Assembly (NCBI GenBank): GCA_023807065.1
Contig: JAJJLU010003487.1
Location: 1 to 64,000, forward strand
Direction: 5' to 3'
Source of the DNA: Isotricha intestinalis
Lineage: Eukaryota > Ciliophora > Litostomatea > Vestibuliferida > Isotrichidae
Length of the DNA stretch: 64,000 nucleotides
The translations under genes were made by a program, and so were the position numbers. The first letter of the stretch is position 1. The number at the start of each line of letters is the position of its first letter. The notes under the pieces were generated by a model. The model was not told where the DNA came from. It ran no database searches and worked only from the letters and a program-made list of their open reading frames with translations. This document shows, piece after piece, positions 30,186 to 39,477 of this stretch.

Positions 30186-31577
30186 ATGAATTCAAATTTA
30201 TCCACTTGGACACAAATTGATGTTCAACAATGGTTAAAGACAATAAAAATGGATAAATATAATACAAATTTTCAAACTAATCAAGTCAATGGATATGATC
30301 TTTGTTATTTATCCAATGAAGATTTTAAAGAATTAAGAATTACAAATTTTCATGATAAAAATTCTCTTCTTAAAGCAATAAAATTTTTAATATTAGATCA
30401 ATTAAAATTAAATGTATCATATGAACAAAAAGTATTATCTGTGCAATTAGATTTTGACCCTTCATTTACTGTTTCTGTATTTAGTAATGAATTAAAAGAT
30501 TTATTTAGAATTAATGAAAATGTTCATTTAAGTTGTGTAAATGATAATGAAATTTTAATGCCTAATTTAAAGATCGTAGATTTAATTTTATTAAATCCTG
30601 ATAAATATAAAAATTTAAAAATAATCACAAATAGTAATTTAAAATATAATAATAATAATAATAATTCAGCATCTTATTTATCTACAAATATTAATTCAAA
30701 TATAAGTAATAGTGTAAATTATACTCCATTAAATAAAGGTTATGAAAAAGAAACGAATAAATATTCTAATATTTATGACCCAACAAAATATAATATGAAT
30801 TATCAAATTAATGAAAGTATGAATAATAAAAATATAAAAACTGATTATCAAACTAATCCTCTTGAAAAAATGTATAATAGAGAAAGTAATCAAAGTTATC
30901 AACCAGATTTTTCAATGAAAAATAGAAATAGTATTCAAGAAAAAGACTTTTATGGATTATATAATGATTATAAACAACCAATGAAAATTGAAATAAATGA
31001 TTATAAATCAAATAATTTGAATAATGAAAAAAAGGAACAACAAATTTATAGTCAAAGACCATATTCTTCAAGTGATAATAAAATGTATTATAATAATCCT
31101 TCATCTAATTTAGATTCATTAAATAAAAATCAAATATATAATGATAATATTCCTAATTTTGATATGAATAGAAAAAGTAATGTAGAATTAAATAATATAA
31201 GTATTAAAAGGGAAAATAATTTTAATGAACCAAAAGAAGATTATCATAAAGATAATAAAAGATATTCTTCAGAAAAAAGAAATTTTCGAAGTAACGATAG
31301 TAAAATTATGAGTGAAATGTACAATCGTCTTCAAGAAGCAAATAATAATAATTTATTACAAAAAGAAGGGTTAAGTAATATTCCTAAACCTCATAATTTG
31401 TTAAATGATAATAATTTTTCCTCAAATCAATTTGATTCTAAAACTAATTTTAATAGATCTTTACCTAGAACTAATTATTATTATTCTGAAACTTCAAATG
31501 CTAATAAAAATAGTAATAATAATTTTTCAAATATTGTTAACACCAAAGGAGGATTTTCTTTAAATACAAATAAATAG
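30186..31577 (+). CDS. SAM-domain protein with Asn-rich tail (463 aa)
   Basis: Residues about 6-70 form a sterile alpha motif: WTQIDVQQWLKTIKMDKYNT, QVNGYDLCYLSNEDFKEL and NSLLKAIKFLI follow the SAM helix pattern. Residues 75-155 look like a second small folded unit with beta character (VLSVQLDFDPSFTVSVFSNE). From 160 on the protein is Asn/Tyr/Ser-rich with no order. SAM domains self-associate or bind partners in signalling. It ends in TAG. Tandem and close (64 bp) to the preceding gene, but not an operon as far as can be judged. Confidence 0.85.
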   Translation: MNSNLSTWTQIDVQQWLKTIKMDKYNTNFQTNQVNGYDLCYLSNEDFKELRITNFHDKNSLLKAIKFLILDQLKLNVSYEQKVLSVQLDFDPSFTVSVFSNELKDLFRINENVHLSCVNDNEILMPNLKIVDLILLNPDKYKNLKIITNSNLKYNNNNNNSASYLSTNINSNISNSVNYTPLNKGYEKETNKYSNIYDPTKYNMNYQINESMNNKNIKTDYQTNPLEKMYNRESNQSYQPDFSMKNRNSIQEKDFYGLYNDYKQPMKIEINDYKSNNLNNEKKEQQIYSQRPYSSSDNKMYYNNPSSNLDSLNKNQIYNDNIPNFDMNRKSNVELNNISIKRENNFNEPKEDYHKDNKRYSSEKRNFRSNDSKIMSEMYNRLQEANNNNLLQKEGLSNIPKPHNLLNDNNFSSNQFDSKTNFNRSLPRTNYYYSETSNANKNSNNNFSNIVNTKGGFSLNTNK

Positions 31578-31823
31578 GAAATAATTTTTTATTTTTTTAA
31601 TTTTTTAATATTTAAATCTAATTAAAAAAAAAATATTTCCACTTCTATATAATATAAAAATTATATAAAATCAACTTAGAATCTGAGGATTAATTTAAGA
31701 TTATTAAATCTAAATTATAAATAAAGAAAAGTTGAATTGAAAACTTAATTTAACAAATAAAAAGATTAATTGAAAATTAATCTAAATTAATCTTTTATTT
31801 TTTTGATTAAATATTTAATATTT

Positions 31824-34007
31824 ATGATATCAAACAATGAAAAAGAAAATATAATTCAATTACTTTATTCAAATAATGATAAAATGATATCATTGTATTC
31901 AATAACTAACTATTTTTCAGAAATTGCAAAAGATTTATTTTCAAAGAATGATAACAAATCTGAATTTATATCTTTAGATTTATTAAAAAGTTATTTTAAT
32001 CTTCCATATTATTTAACAAAACTTATTTATTCAAATATTTTTAAAGCAAATGAAACAGAACAAATTAATCTAAAATCATTTGTTGATGGTATGATCAATT
32101 TATATTTTGTTCCTATTCATGAAAAAATTAAAATTTTTTTTGATTTTTTTGATACATTAAATATTGGGAAAATATATACAAATGATGTTGTATTAATATT
32201 AAAACATTTTCATTTATTAACAGGAAATAATAATTTTATAGTTTTTGAACAATTTATCAAATATTCTTTTCAATATTATTTAAATAGAGAATTAACTTAT
32301 GACAAATGGGAACAATTAATAAATGAAAACTCAGATATTTTCATATTAATAATATATTTTTTTGAACATTTTAAACCTTTTTCTCTTGAAAATATAAATT
32401 CTTTATTAAAAATCAATTTTGGTGAAAGAAGATATTCTATGAATATTTCTAACTTTGACATAAATTATAAAAATTCAAATAATTATTCAAAAATTTCAGA
32501 TTGCTCAAATGTATTATTTGATTATTTAAATAATGTTTTCAATTTAAATTTAGAATATAAAGAAAATGATGATGATGAATTAGATTTAGAACATTTAAAT
32601 CAATTTGAAAATGATAAAAGTAAAAAATTTTATGATTTATATGAAGAAGTAGATGATAAAATGTTTTATTTAAATAAAAAAATTTCAATCAATAAACCTT
32701 TTTCTTGTAAAGAAATATTTATTAGAAGAGAAAAAAAGAAAAAATTTGCTTCTGCTATAATAAATAAATCTAATTCAATGAATTTAAAAAATACAAGAAT
32801 TTATAAAAAGTTAAATATCAATTTACCTTCTGATTTTAATGAGGCAACAAAATTAGAATGTTTTCTTTTAGAAAATGAAAATAAAATATATTATAATATT
32901 TATATCATAAATAATGATTTATTTGTTTTTAGATTAAAAAATTCAGATGATAAAAATGGTTATTTTGATTCTTTAATTTCTTTAATGAATACAATACCTG
33001 TTTTAGATAAGGATTTTTTAAATTCAAATTATATTCATGTATTAAAATTATATTCTAATAGTTTAAGGTATTTTGCCAAAAATTCAAATAAAAATATTAT
33101 TCCTTTTAAAAGATTTTATTGTGAAAATCAAAGTCAAGTTGAAAATTTTATAAATGAAATAAAAAATATATTTAATTTTGGAAAAAAATTTTCAAATTTT
33201 TATAAAACAGAAGAAGATATAATAGAAGGTTCAAGTGGAAAATATTATAAATGTATAAATAAAAGAAATTCAAATTATTATATTGTGAAAATAATAAAAA
33301 GAAAAAAAATAAATAAAAATAATTTGAAATATATAAGAAATGAAATGGATATATTTGAGTTCTTACAAAATACAGGTGAAGATAATTTGATAAAAACTTA
33401 TGAAAAATATGAAGAAAATTCACATTTATTCTTTATTTATGAGTTACCTAATGAAGGACAATTAATTGAACAAATAAGCAAAGTTAATAATAATAAAATA
33501 TCTTCAATCCAAAATTATTTAATTAATATTATAAAATCTTTATCCTATTTACATTCTTTTGGATTCATATATGATGATATTCTACTTAATAATATATACA
33601 TTTTTAAATATGATAATTGTTGTATTGCAAAATTGGTGATATATGAAGAAATTAAATTATTGTATTCAAAAGAAAGAATAAAAGCCAGTAATGAAAATCG
33701 AAACAATAATCCAAATTTTCCAATTGAAATATCTTCTCTAAAATATTACAATAATCTTGTTGATTCTTGGCAAATAGGATTATTAATTTATTATTTATTA
33801 TTTCAAAATTATCCATTTCAAATTGATAAAAAAACAAATATGATAGATTATGAATTAGATATCCCAGAAAATTTACACTTTGAAATTTCAAAAAATGAAG
33901 TTGAAATATATCATAAATTTAATAATTTAATTAATTTGTGCTTTGAAATTAAATTTGAAAAACGTCCTTCAATGAATGAAATTTTACTGTATTTATTAGA
34001 AAAATAA
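31824..34007 (+). CDS. EF-hand-like / PH-like / pseudokinase protein (727 aa)
   Basis: I prefer the ATG at 31824 (MISNNEKENI) to the one at 31803, whose extra residues are hydrophobic noise. The N-terminal 200 residues resemble a calcineurin B/EF-hand-like array (FFDFFDTLNIGKIYTNDVV) with poor Ca ligands. A PH-like region follows (ATKLECFLLENENKIYYNIY). The C-terminal 270 residues are kinase-shaped: YYIVKIIK keeps the Lys, but the glycine loop is degraded, HRDLKPEN reads YDDILLNN (nt 33570-33593) and DFG reads IYE (about 33638-33646). It should not be an active kinase; a calcium- or lipid-linked scaffold is an inference. Confidence 0.75.
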   Translation: MISNNEKENIIQLLYSNNDKMISLYSITNYFSEIAKDLFSKNDNKSEFISLDLLKSYFNLPYYLTKLIYSNIFKANETEQINLKSFVDGMINLYFVPIHEKIKIFFDFFDTLNIGKIYTNDVVLILKHFHLLTGNNNFIVFEQFIKYSFQYYLNRELTYDKWEQLINENSDIFILIIYFFEHFKPFSLENINSLLKINFGERRYSMNISNFDINYKNSNNYSKISDCSNVLFDYLNNVFNLNLEYKENDDDELDLEHLNQFENDKSKKFYDLYEEVDDKMFYLNKKISINKPFSCKEIFIRREKKKKFASAIINKSNSMNLKNTRIYKKLNINLPSDFNEATKLECFLLENENKIYYNIYIINNDLFVFRLKNSDDKNGYFDSLISLMNTIPVLDKDFLNSNYIHVLKLYSNSLRYFAKNSNKNIIPFKRFYCENQSQVENFINEIKNIFNFGKKFSNFYKTEEDIIEGSSGKYYKCINKRNSNYYIVKIIKRKKINKNNLKYIRNEMDIFEFLQNTGEDNLIKTYEKYEENSHLFFIYELPNEGQLIEQISKVNNNKISSIQNYLINIIKSLSYLHSFGFIYDDILLNNIYIFKYDNCCIAKLVIYEEIKLLYSKERIKASNENRNNNPNFPIEISSLKYYNNLVDSWQIGLLIYYLLFQNYPFQIDKKTNMIDYELDIPENLHFEISKNEVEIYHKFNNLINLCFEIKFEKRPSMNEILLYLLEK

Positions 34008-34172
34008 CAAAATAAATTTTGAATATTTAATTTGTAATATTATAGAAAAAAAGTAAATAATTTTACTTTTTTAAGTAAAAATGATTTTTTTATTAGTAAA
34101 TTATAGTGTTTAAATATTAATGTAAAAATATAAATAAAATCAAATGAAATTTAAATTTTTTAACCTATAAAT

Positions 34173-34550
34173 TTATTTAATATCAACACTATGAATAGTA
34201 AAAAAATCTTCATAACCTTCAAGAACTTGAATTTTTAAAACTTTAACTTTCGGTTTCTTAACTAACTCTAAATTAATATTCTGCATAGAATTAGCACCAG
34301 GAACTTCACTTTGTTCAACTTGTTTATTAAATTTAACAACAGCATCATTTTCACATGTTTCAATTCTTATTTTTTTAATTCCATAAGAAACTAAATTTAT
34401 TTTACTTATATTTTTTATTGTTTCAAATTGAATTGTAATTTCTTGAGGAAACATTCCTGTACTTGCAAAGAATTCTTTTTTATTTGATGTAAATATATTT
34501 GAAGGAGAATTTCTATCATCATATGAACTTGCAAAAATTACTTCTGCCAT
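34173..34550 (-). CDS. IFT25: Intraflagellar transport protein IFT25 (HSPB11 homologue), 125 aa
   Basis: The sequence follows IFT25/HSPB11 closely: VIFASSYDDRNSPSNIFTSN, FFASTGMFPQEITIQFE and the C-terminal DFFTIHSVDIK. The family is a beta-sandwich (galactose-binding-like) that pairs with the small GTPase IFT27 in IFT-B particles and moves cargo in cilia. The length is a little below the roughly 140 residues of vertebrates. Its presence implies a ciliated or flagellated cell. Start codons of this gene and the next plus-strand gene are 105 bp apart. No irregularity seen. Confidence 0.92.
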   Translation of the reverse strand: MAEVIFASSYDDRNSPSNIFTSNKKEFFASTGMFPQEITIQFETIKNISKINLVSYGIKKIRIETCENDAVVKFNKQVEQSEVPGANSMQNINLELVKKPKVKVLKIQVLEGYEDFFTIHSVDIK

Positions 34551-34655
34551 TTAAAGAAAATAATTAATTAATATATTATTATTTTTTATTTTTTATTTTG
34601 TTGGTTTTTGGATAAACAATAAATTTAAAATTATAAATGTTTTTAAATAATTAAA
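34551..34655. promoter_or_regulatory. Short bidirectional promoter (105 bp)
   Basis: This is the whole space between the ATG of IFT25 (minus) and the ATG of the CaaX protein gene (plus), so both 5' UTRs and promoters must fit here. It contains T-runs, a TTGGTTTTTGG block and A/T tracts; no known motif is assigned. Confidence 0.5.
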
Positions 34656-35102
34656 ATGAGTAACAATGAAAAAAAAAATCAAATAAACAATGAAGTTCAA
34701 AAAAATGATGAGAATGAAGGAGATAGTGAGCATTTAACAATTAATTCAAATTCTAAAAAAAGTAAAAATGATAGTATAGGTCCTCTTCAATCAAAATATT
34801 CTCAAAAAGAAAAAAATAATAATACTTCAGTTGGTGTAATACATAAAACTTCAACAACAGATAAAATTAATTTAAGAAAAGATGCCTTTGGTAATGAAAT
34901 TAAAAAAGGAGGACAACATAAAATTACTTTTGGTGATGATGAAATATTTAAAAACGAAAATAAAGACATTAAAAAAAATAAAGATAATTTTATTGAAATA
35001 ATTGATGTTGAAAGTTATAAACTTGATAATCAATTATTAATGTTACTTGAAGATAGATATCCAGGCGAAAATATTTGTTGTGAGAGTTGTTTTGTTTTTT
35101 AA
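34656..35102 (+). CDS. Small protein with C-terminal Cys/CaaX motif (148 aa)
   Basis: The first 70 residues are disordered. Residues 72-128 look conserved: LRKDAFGNEIKKGGQHKITF followed by FIEIIDVESYKLDN. The end ENICCESCFVF combines two Cys for palmitoylation with a final CFVF that fits a CaaX prenylation box. A membrane-anchored cytosolic protein is likely (inference). I recall the RKDAFGNxIKKGGKHK block in unnamed ciliate and other protist proteins, without known function. It is divergently paired with IFT25, which hints, weakly, at a ciliary context. Confidence 0.8.
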   Translation: MSNNEKKNQINNEVQKNDENEGDSEHLTINSNSKKSKNDSIGPLQSKYSQKEKNNNTSVGVIHKTSTTDKINLRKDAFGNEIKKGGQHKITFGDDEIFKNENKDIKKNKDNFIEIIDVESYKLDNQLLMLLEDRYPGENICCESCFVF

Positions 35103-35343
35103 GTGAAATTTATAAAGTATATTATTTTTTTTTCTTTATAATTTAATCCTGTAAGGAAAAAATATTCTTATTTTTCTATGTTTTGATTGAAAAAATTAAT
35201 TTATAATATTAAACTTTAATGTTAATTGAAGTTAATTTGGTAATGTCAAGTTATAAATTGTGAAAAAAATATTTAATTTAATCATAAAAAAATTATTTAA
35301 ATTATTGTATTTATTAAATTAATATAAATTAATTTAAAAACAT

Positions 35344-36618
35344 TTAATAACAAGTTTTCCAAACAATATTAAATCCAATATCTTCATATTCTTTTTTAGT
35401 AATAGCTAAATCTTGAATTAAAGCAGAATTTCTTGCAAATAATTTCATTCCTTCAATAACTGGTTCAACATATTCATTAGAATTTTTAATTTTTTCTTGA
35501 GAATAAATCTTAACATTTTTAATAAAATCATGATCAATGGTACAATTTAATTCATTAAATAATCTTTCATTAAATCCCATAAATTTAGTATTTCCACCAT
35601 AAGTTATTATATTTTCATATAATAAATTTTTATAATCTAAATGACATTCATTTATTGATTGAATTATTCCTTCATGTAATCCTCCTTCTTCTATTCCAAT
35701 TATATTTGGATTAAAAATTAATTCAGGAACAACAAATCTTAAATTATTTAAAGAAATCATATATTTTTCAGGTTGCATATTTTTGAAAAAAGATTCAGGT
35801 TTATTTCTATATTCAGGTAAAATAAAATTTTTTTTATAATCATTTGTAATTTTACTCATTTTCATATCTAATAAAAAATCCTTTGATAAAAAGCATGTTT
35901 CTTCCTTTAATAAATTAGTTAAATAAAATTCTTTTCTTAAATCTAAATCAATAGTATTAACTAAACAATCTTTTAAATAATTAGTTAATAATTTTCCTCC
36001 AATTTCAACTCTTTTAATAGCATTATAAATAGGAAAATCATCAAAAATAGGAACAATAGTAGTAGAACTAAAACCACTATCAATAACTAATTGAACAGTT
36101 TTATTTATTTTTTCAGGAAATTTTTTTTTTTGATAAAAAGCTGCAAAAATATGAGGAATTGATTTAAAAACAGCATCAAAATTAAAATATTCAAATATTA
36201 TTTCAAAAAAGCCTTCAATGACTTCATCAGGAGCCATTGGAGTATGAGTAAAAATTAACATATTTTCTTTAAATGTTCCATCATTAATTTCCATATTATA
36301 ACTTTGCTGAAATATTTTTTCCCATATATCTAATTGTAAATCTATATCATTTAATAATCCTCTTGATAATGGTCTTAAAAAATTTCTTCCTAAAGTACTT
36401 ATATTTTCCATATTAAAATCTTTTTGAATGTCTTGAATAAAAAAAGGAGCTGATGAATTTAATGATACTGAATTACTTGTTCTTTCAAAGAATTTTGCGT
36501 TTTGGAATTTATTATATTTTTTTGAATTTGCACTTGCATGTTTTATTTCAAATGCTCCATTATCTAATAATAATATTTTTGCTGGGTTATCTCTCCAAGT
36601 ATTTACATATTCGGACAT
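35344..36618 (-). CDS. ARP6: Actin-related protein 6 (ARP6), 424 aa
   Basis: Actin fold with ARP6-type features: ILLLDNGAFEIKHA at the N-terminus, TVQLVIDSGFSSTTIVPI, VEIGGKLLTNYLKDCLV, FVVPELIFNPNIIGIEEGGL and NIITYGGNTKFMGFNERLF. VGGKLLTN-like and PEILFNPSDIGI-like blocks are diagnostic of ARP6 in my memory of the family. ARP6 is a nuclear subunit of the SWR1/SRCAP complex that puts H2A.Z into nucleosomes. Length fits (about 400-440). It ends KKEYEDIGFNIVWKTCY, matching the usual ARP6 tail. No lesion seen. Confidence 0.92.
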   Translation of the reverse strand: MSEYVNTWRDNPAKILLLDNGAFEIKHASANSKKYNKFQNAKFFERTSNSVSLNSSAPFFIQDIQKDFNMENISTLGRNFLRPLSRGLLNDIDLQLDIWEKIFQQSYNMEINDGTFKENMLIFTHTPMAPDEVIEGFFEIIFEYFNFDAVFKSIPHIFAAFYQKKKFPEKINKTVQLVIDSGFSSTTIVPIFDDFPIYNAIKRVEIGGKLLTNYLKDCLVNTIDLDLRKEFYLTNLLKEETCFLSKDFLLDMKMSKITNDYKKNFILPEYRNKPESFFKNMQPEKYMISLNNLRFVVPELIFNPNIIGIEEGGLHEGIIQSINECHLDYKNLLYENIITYGGNTKFMGFNERLFNELNCTIDHDFIKNVKIYSQEKIKNSNEYVEPVIEGMKLFARNSALIQDLAITKKEYEDIGFNIVWKTCY

Positions 36619-36707
36619 TATTTAAAAAAATTATTTTTTAAATTTTAATTTATTTTTAAAAAAATTTAAATAAATAAATTTATTATAATTATGAAAAAAT
36701 ATTTACA

Positions 36708-39185
36708 TTAATTAAACATATTCTCAAACACTTTTTCCAATTCTAAAAAATCATATCTTACCTTTTCATCTAATTCAAGCATTAAACATAAAATATCAAT
36801 TAATTTAGAAGAATATTTCCTTTTTAAATATTTTTCAATAACAATTCGAACAGAAAAATTACTAGTTAATTCTCTAATATCATAAAGAGATTCATAACAT
36901 AAACTAGCAGCAAATAAACCACATAAACCAAAAGAAAAAACATCACTTTTAAAAGTATTATGATGAACATATTTTAAAAATTGTTGTGATCTTAAAGCTT
37001 GAAATAAAATAGGACTCATATATAATTCAGTGCCTCTTAATGTTTGTTTATTAGTATAACAAGTATTTTTCATTAATTCTTTTGCTTCTCCAAAATCAGC
37101 TAATTTATATTCATTACTTTTATAAAATACTAATACATTTTGTGGTTTAATATCTCTATGAGATATATTCATTCTTTGCAATTGAGCGAAAGTTTTAGTT
37201 AATTCTTTTAATATATGTATTAATTCATTTTCAGTATAAAAAAGTCTTCTTTTTTGCCTTTGTAATACTTCTTTTTCCCAATCTGAAGATGCTAAATCCA
37301 TTAAAACATATAATACAAATGTTGTTGAATCTAATTGCTTAGTTTCCATTCCATATATATTTACTAAAGATACATTTTTTTCACATTTTAATAATTCTAA
37401 TAATATATTATATTCATGTTGAAGACTTTGTATATCTTTTTTTGTTGCTGCTACTATTTTTTTCAAAGCATATAATTTGTGATTTATTTTAGATTCTACT
37501 AAGAAAATTTTACCAAAAGTTCCTTCACCAATCTGGTTTTTCACTATATAATCATCGGCTTTGAAATTTTTTTCAAAATAATTATTTTCTTTTTCTTCTT
37601 TATATTCTATTATTGTTTCTAATTTTGATATTTTTTCATCATAAGAACCAGAAATAAGTGAAGAATCAGTTCCATTTGTGGAAATTGAATTTTTATTTAA
37701 ATGAATCTTATCTTTAGATATATTTTTACTATCATGTAATTTTTCAATTAATTCACTTTTATTACATTTTTCAAATACTCCTCCTAAATTTTTTATTTCA
37801 TGTTCAAATTCAACTCCTGTGAATTGTCTTGATAAATTTTGTTTAAGTAAATTTAAAGGACTTCTTGAACTTTGCATTCTTTTAATATTATTTCCACATA
37901 AATTGTTTATTGGAATATTCCTATTTGGAGTTGGAACTTCTCTTAATAAAATTTTTTTAGAAGAAACTGCATTTCTTCTAACTTTAGAAAAAGAATTATT
38001 TGCAGTTTCTGCTCTTTCTTTTGAAAAATTTAATTTATTATTTGAAAAATCATTTTGAATTTTATTTCCTGATTTATATCTTAATTCTTCTTTATTTGGT
38101 TCAGTTTGAATAAAATTATTAGAAGATAATTTAAAAACTTTATTACAATAAGGACAAGTCCAAGAAAAATTATAATATAAACCTATTGTATCACATTTAT
38201 TACAAACTATAATTTGTTGTTTGTTCATTTCTCCTAAATAAATATCTCCTTTACAAGTTAATTTATGAAAAAATTTTATTTTTTTAATATCAATATTACA
38301 TCCACATAATAATTTATCTGGTTTTGCTTTTATTTTATTTACTAAAGCATCTTTTACACAAATTTTCATATTTTTAAATTCTAAAGGATTATATTCTTTA
38401 ACATCTGAAATAAAATCTTTTTGGCAAATTAAACATTTCCATTTTAAGTTTTTTGGATTTTGACATTTTTGACATTTTGTACAAATAATTAAATTACTTT
38501 CTTTATCATATAATAAATTTTCCTTACAAACATTACATTTCATAGTATCATTAATTACTGCATTACAATGATAACGTTTCCAAGTAGCAAATGGAAGTTT
38601 CTTTTTATTTGAAGTAGTATCTATTATTTTAGAATAAAAATCAATATCAATTGAATTACAATGAAATTTAACTAAATCACTTTTATAAATACATTCACAT
38701 TTTACGCAAATTAAAAATAATTTATATTCTTCATCTTTTATTTCTTCAAATAAACTATCTCTATTATATAAAGGTTTATATTTGAAATTATAAAAACATT
38801 CTCCACAAGAATGAATATATTTACCATTCTTTTTATCTTTAGAACAATGTTCAAATATTTTCCCATTAAAAATATTAGGAATATGATTTGGGTCATTTAA
38901 TCTTTTTTGAATTGTTTTCATTGCTAATGATGCTAGTTTATAATCTTTTGAATAAATTTGTTCTGTTAAAAAATCTTCTACTTTTGCTCTTGTTGATGAT
39001 GGAATGTCGTTAAATTTTTTTTTCAATGATATTTCTACTCTTTTTATTACATTTCTTATAAATTCTCTTGGAGGTTGAAGAAGAATATTTTGGAATATAT
39101 CGTCATATTCATTTAAATATATATTTAAAAGTTTCTGCTCTTCTAAAGATAATGTTTTTGATAATGAATAGTGTTTTTGTTTCAT
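36708..39185 (-). CDS. Zinc-ribbon-rich protein fused to a Ser/Thr kinase (825 aa)
   Basis: Residues about 100-370 hold a series of CxxC knuckles: HSCGECFYNF, CVKCECIY, CNVCKENLLYD, CTKCQKCQNP, WKCLICQKDF, CNKCDTIGLYY and CPYCNKVF, enough for four or more zinc sites. Residues 370-545 are a disordered linker. Residues 550-825 are an intact kinase: GEGTFGKIF, YALKKI, HRDIKPQNVL, DFGEAKE and the GTELYMSP activation segment. The fusion resembles a kinase class I associate with ciliates. The zinc part may bind RNA, ubiquitin or protein; that is open. 89 bp downstream of its neighbour. Confidence 0.87.
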   Translation of the reverse strand: MKQKHYSLSKTLSLEEQKLLNIYLNEYDDIFQNILLQPPREFIRNVIKRVEISLKKKFNDIPSSTRAKVEDFLTEQIYSKDYKLASLAMKTIQKRLNDPNHIPNIFNGKIFEHCSKDKKNGKYIHSCGECFYNFKYKPLYNRDSLFEEIKDEEYKLFLICVKCECIYKSDLVKFHCNSIDIDFYSKIIDTTSNKKKLPFATWKRYHCNAVINDTMKCNVCKENLLYDKESNLIICTKCQKCQNPKNLKWKCLICQKDFISDVKEYNPLEFKNMKICVKDALVNKIKAKPDKLLCGCNIDIKKIKFFHKLTCKGDIYLGEMNKQQIIVCNKCDTIGLYYNFSWTCPYCNKVFKLSSNNFIQTEPNKEELRYKSGNKIQNDFSNNKLNFSKERAETANNSFSKVRRNAVSSKKILLREVPTPNRNIPINNLCGNNIKRMQSSRSPLNLLKQNLSRQFTGVEFEHEIKNLGGVFEKCNKSELIEKLHDSKNISKDKIHLNKNSISTNGTDSSLISGSYDEKISKLETIIEYKEEKENNYFEKNFKADDYIVKNQIGEGTFGKIFLVESKINHKLYALKKIVAATKKDIQSLQHEYNILLELLKCEKNVSLVNIYGMETKQLDSTTFVLYVLMDLASSDWEKEVLQRQKRRLFYTENELIHILKELTKTFAQLQRMNISHRDIKPQNVLVFYKSNEYKLADFGEAKELMKNTCYTNKQTLRGTELYMSPILFQALRSQQFLKYVHHNTFKSDVFSFGLCGLFAASLCYESLYDIRELTSNFSVRIVIEKYLKRKYSSKLIDILCLMLELDEKVRYDFLELEKVFENMFN

Positions 39186-39477
39186 TTATTTTATTTATTT
39201 TTTTTTAAGAATTATATTTAAATATTTTTGTTTATTTATTTTATTATTAAAATGGCTTTAATTTAATGTTAAAAGAATTTATTTTTATATTGATATTTTT
39301 AACTTATTTAATATAAAAGATTTTTTTAATAAAATTTTTCAAATACTAATTTATGTAAAAAAAATTATTGTAATTTAAAACTAATCTTATTTCTAAATTC
39401 ACAATATAATATAAAATATATATTATATATAACTTTATAATAAACTTTAAAACTCAATTATAAAATATAGTTATATT

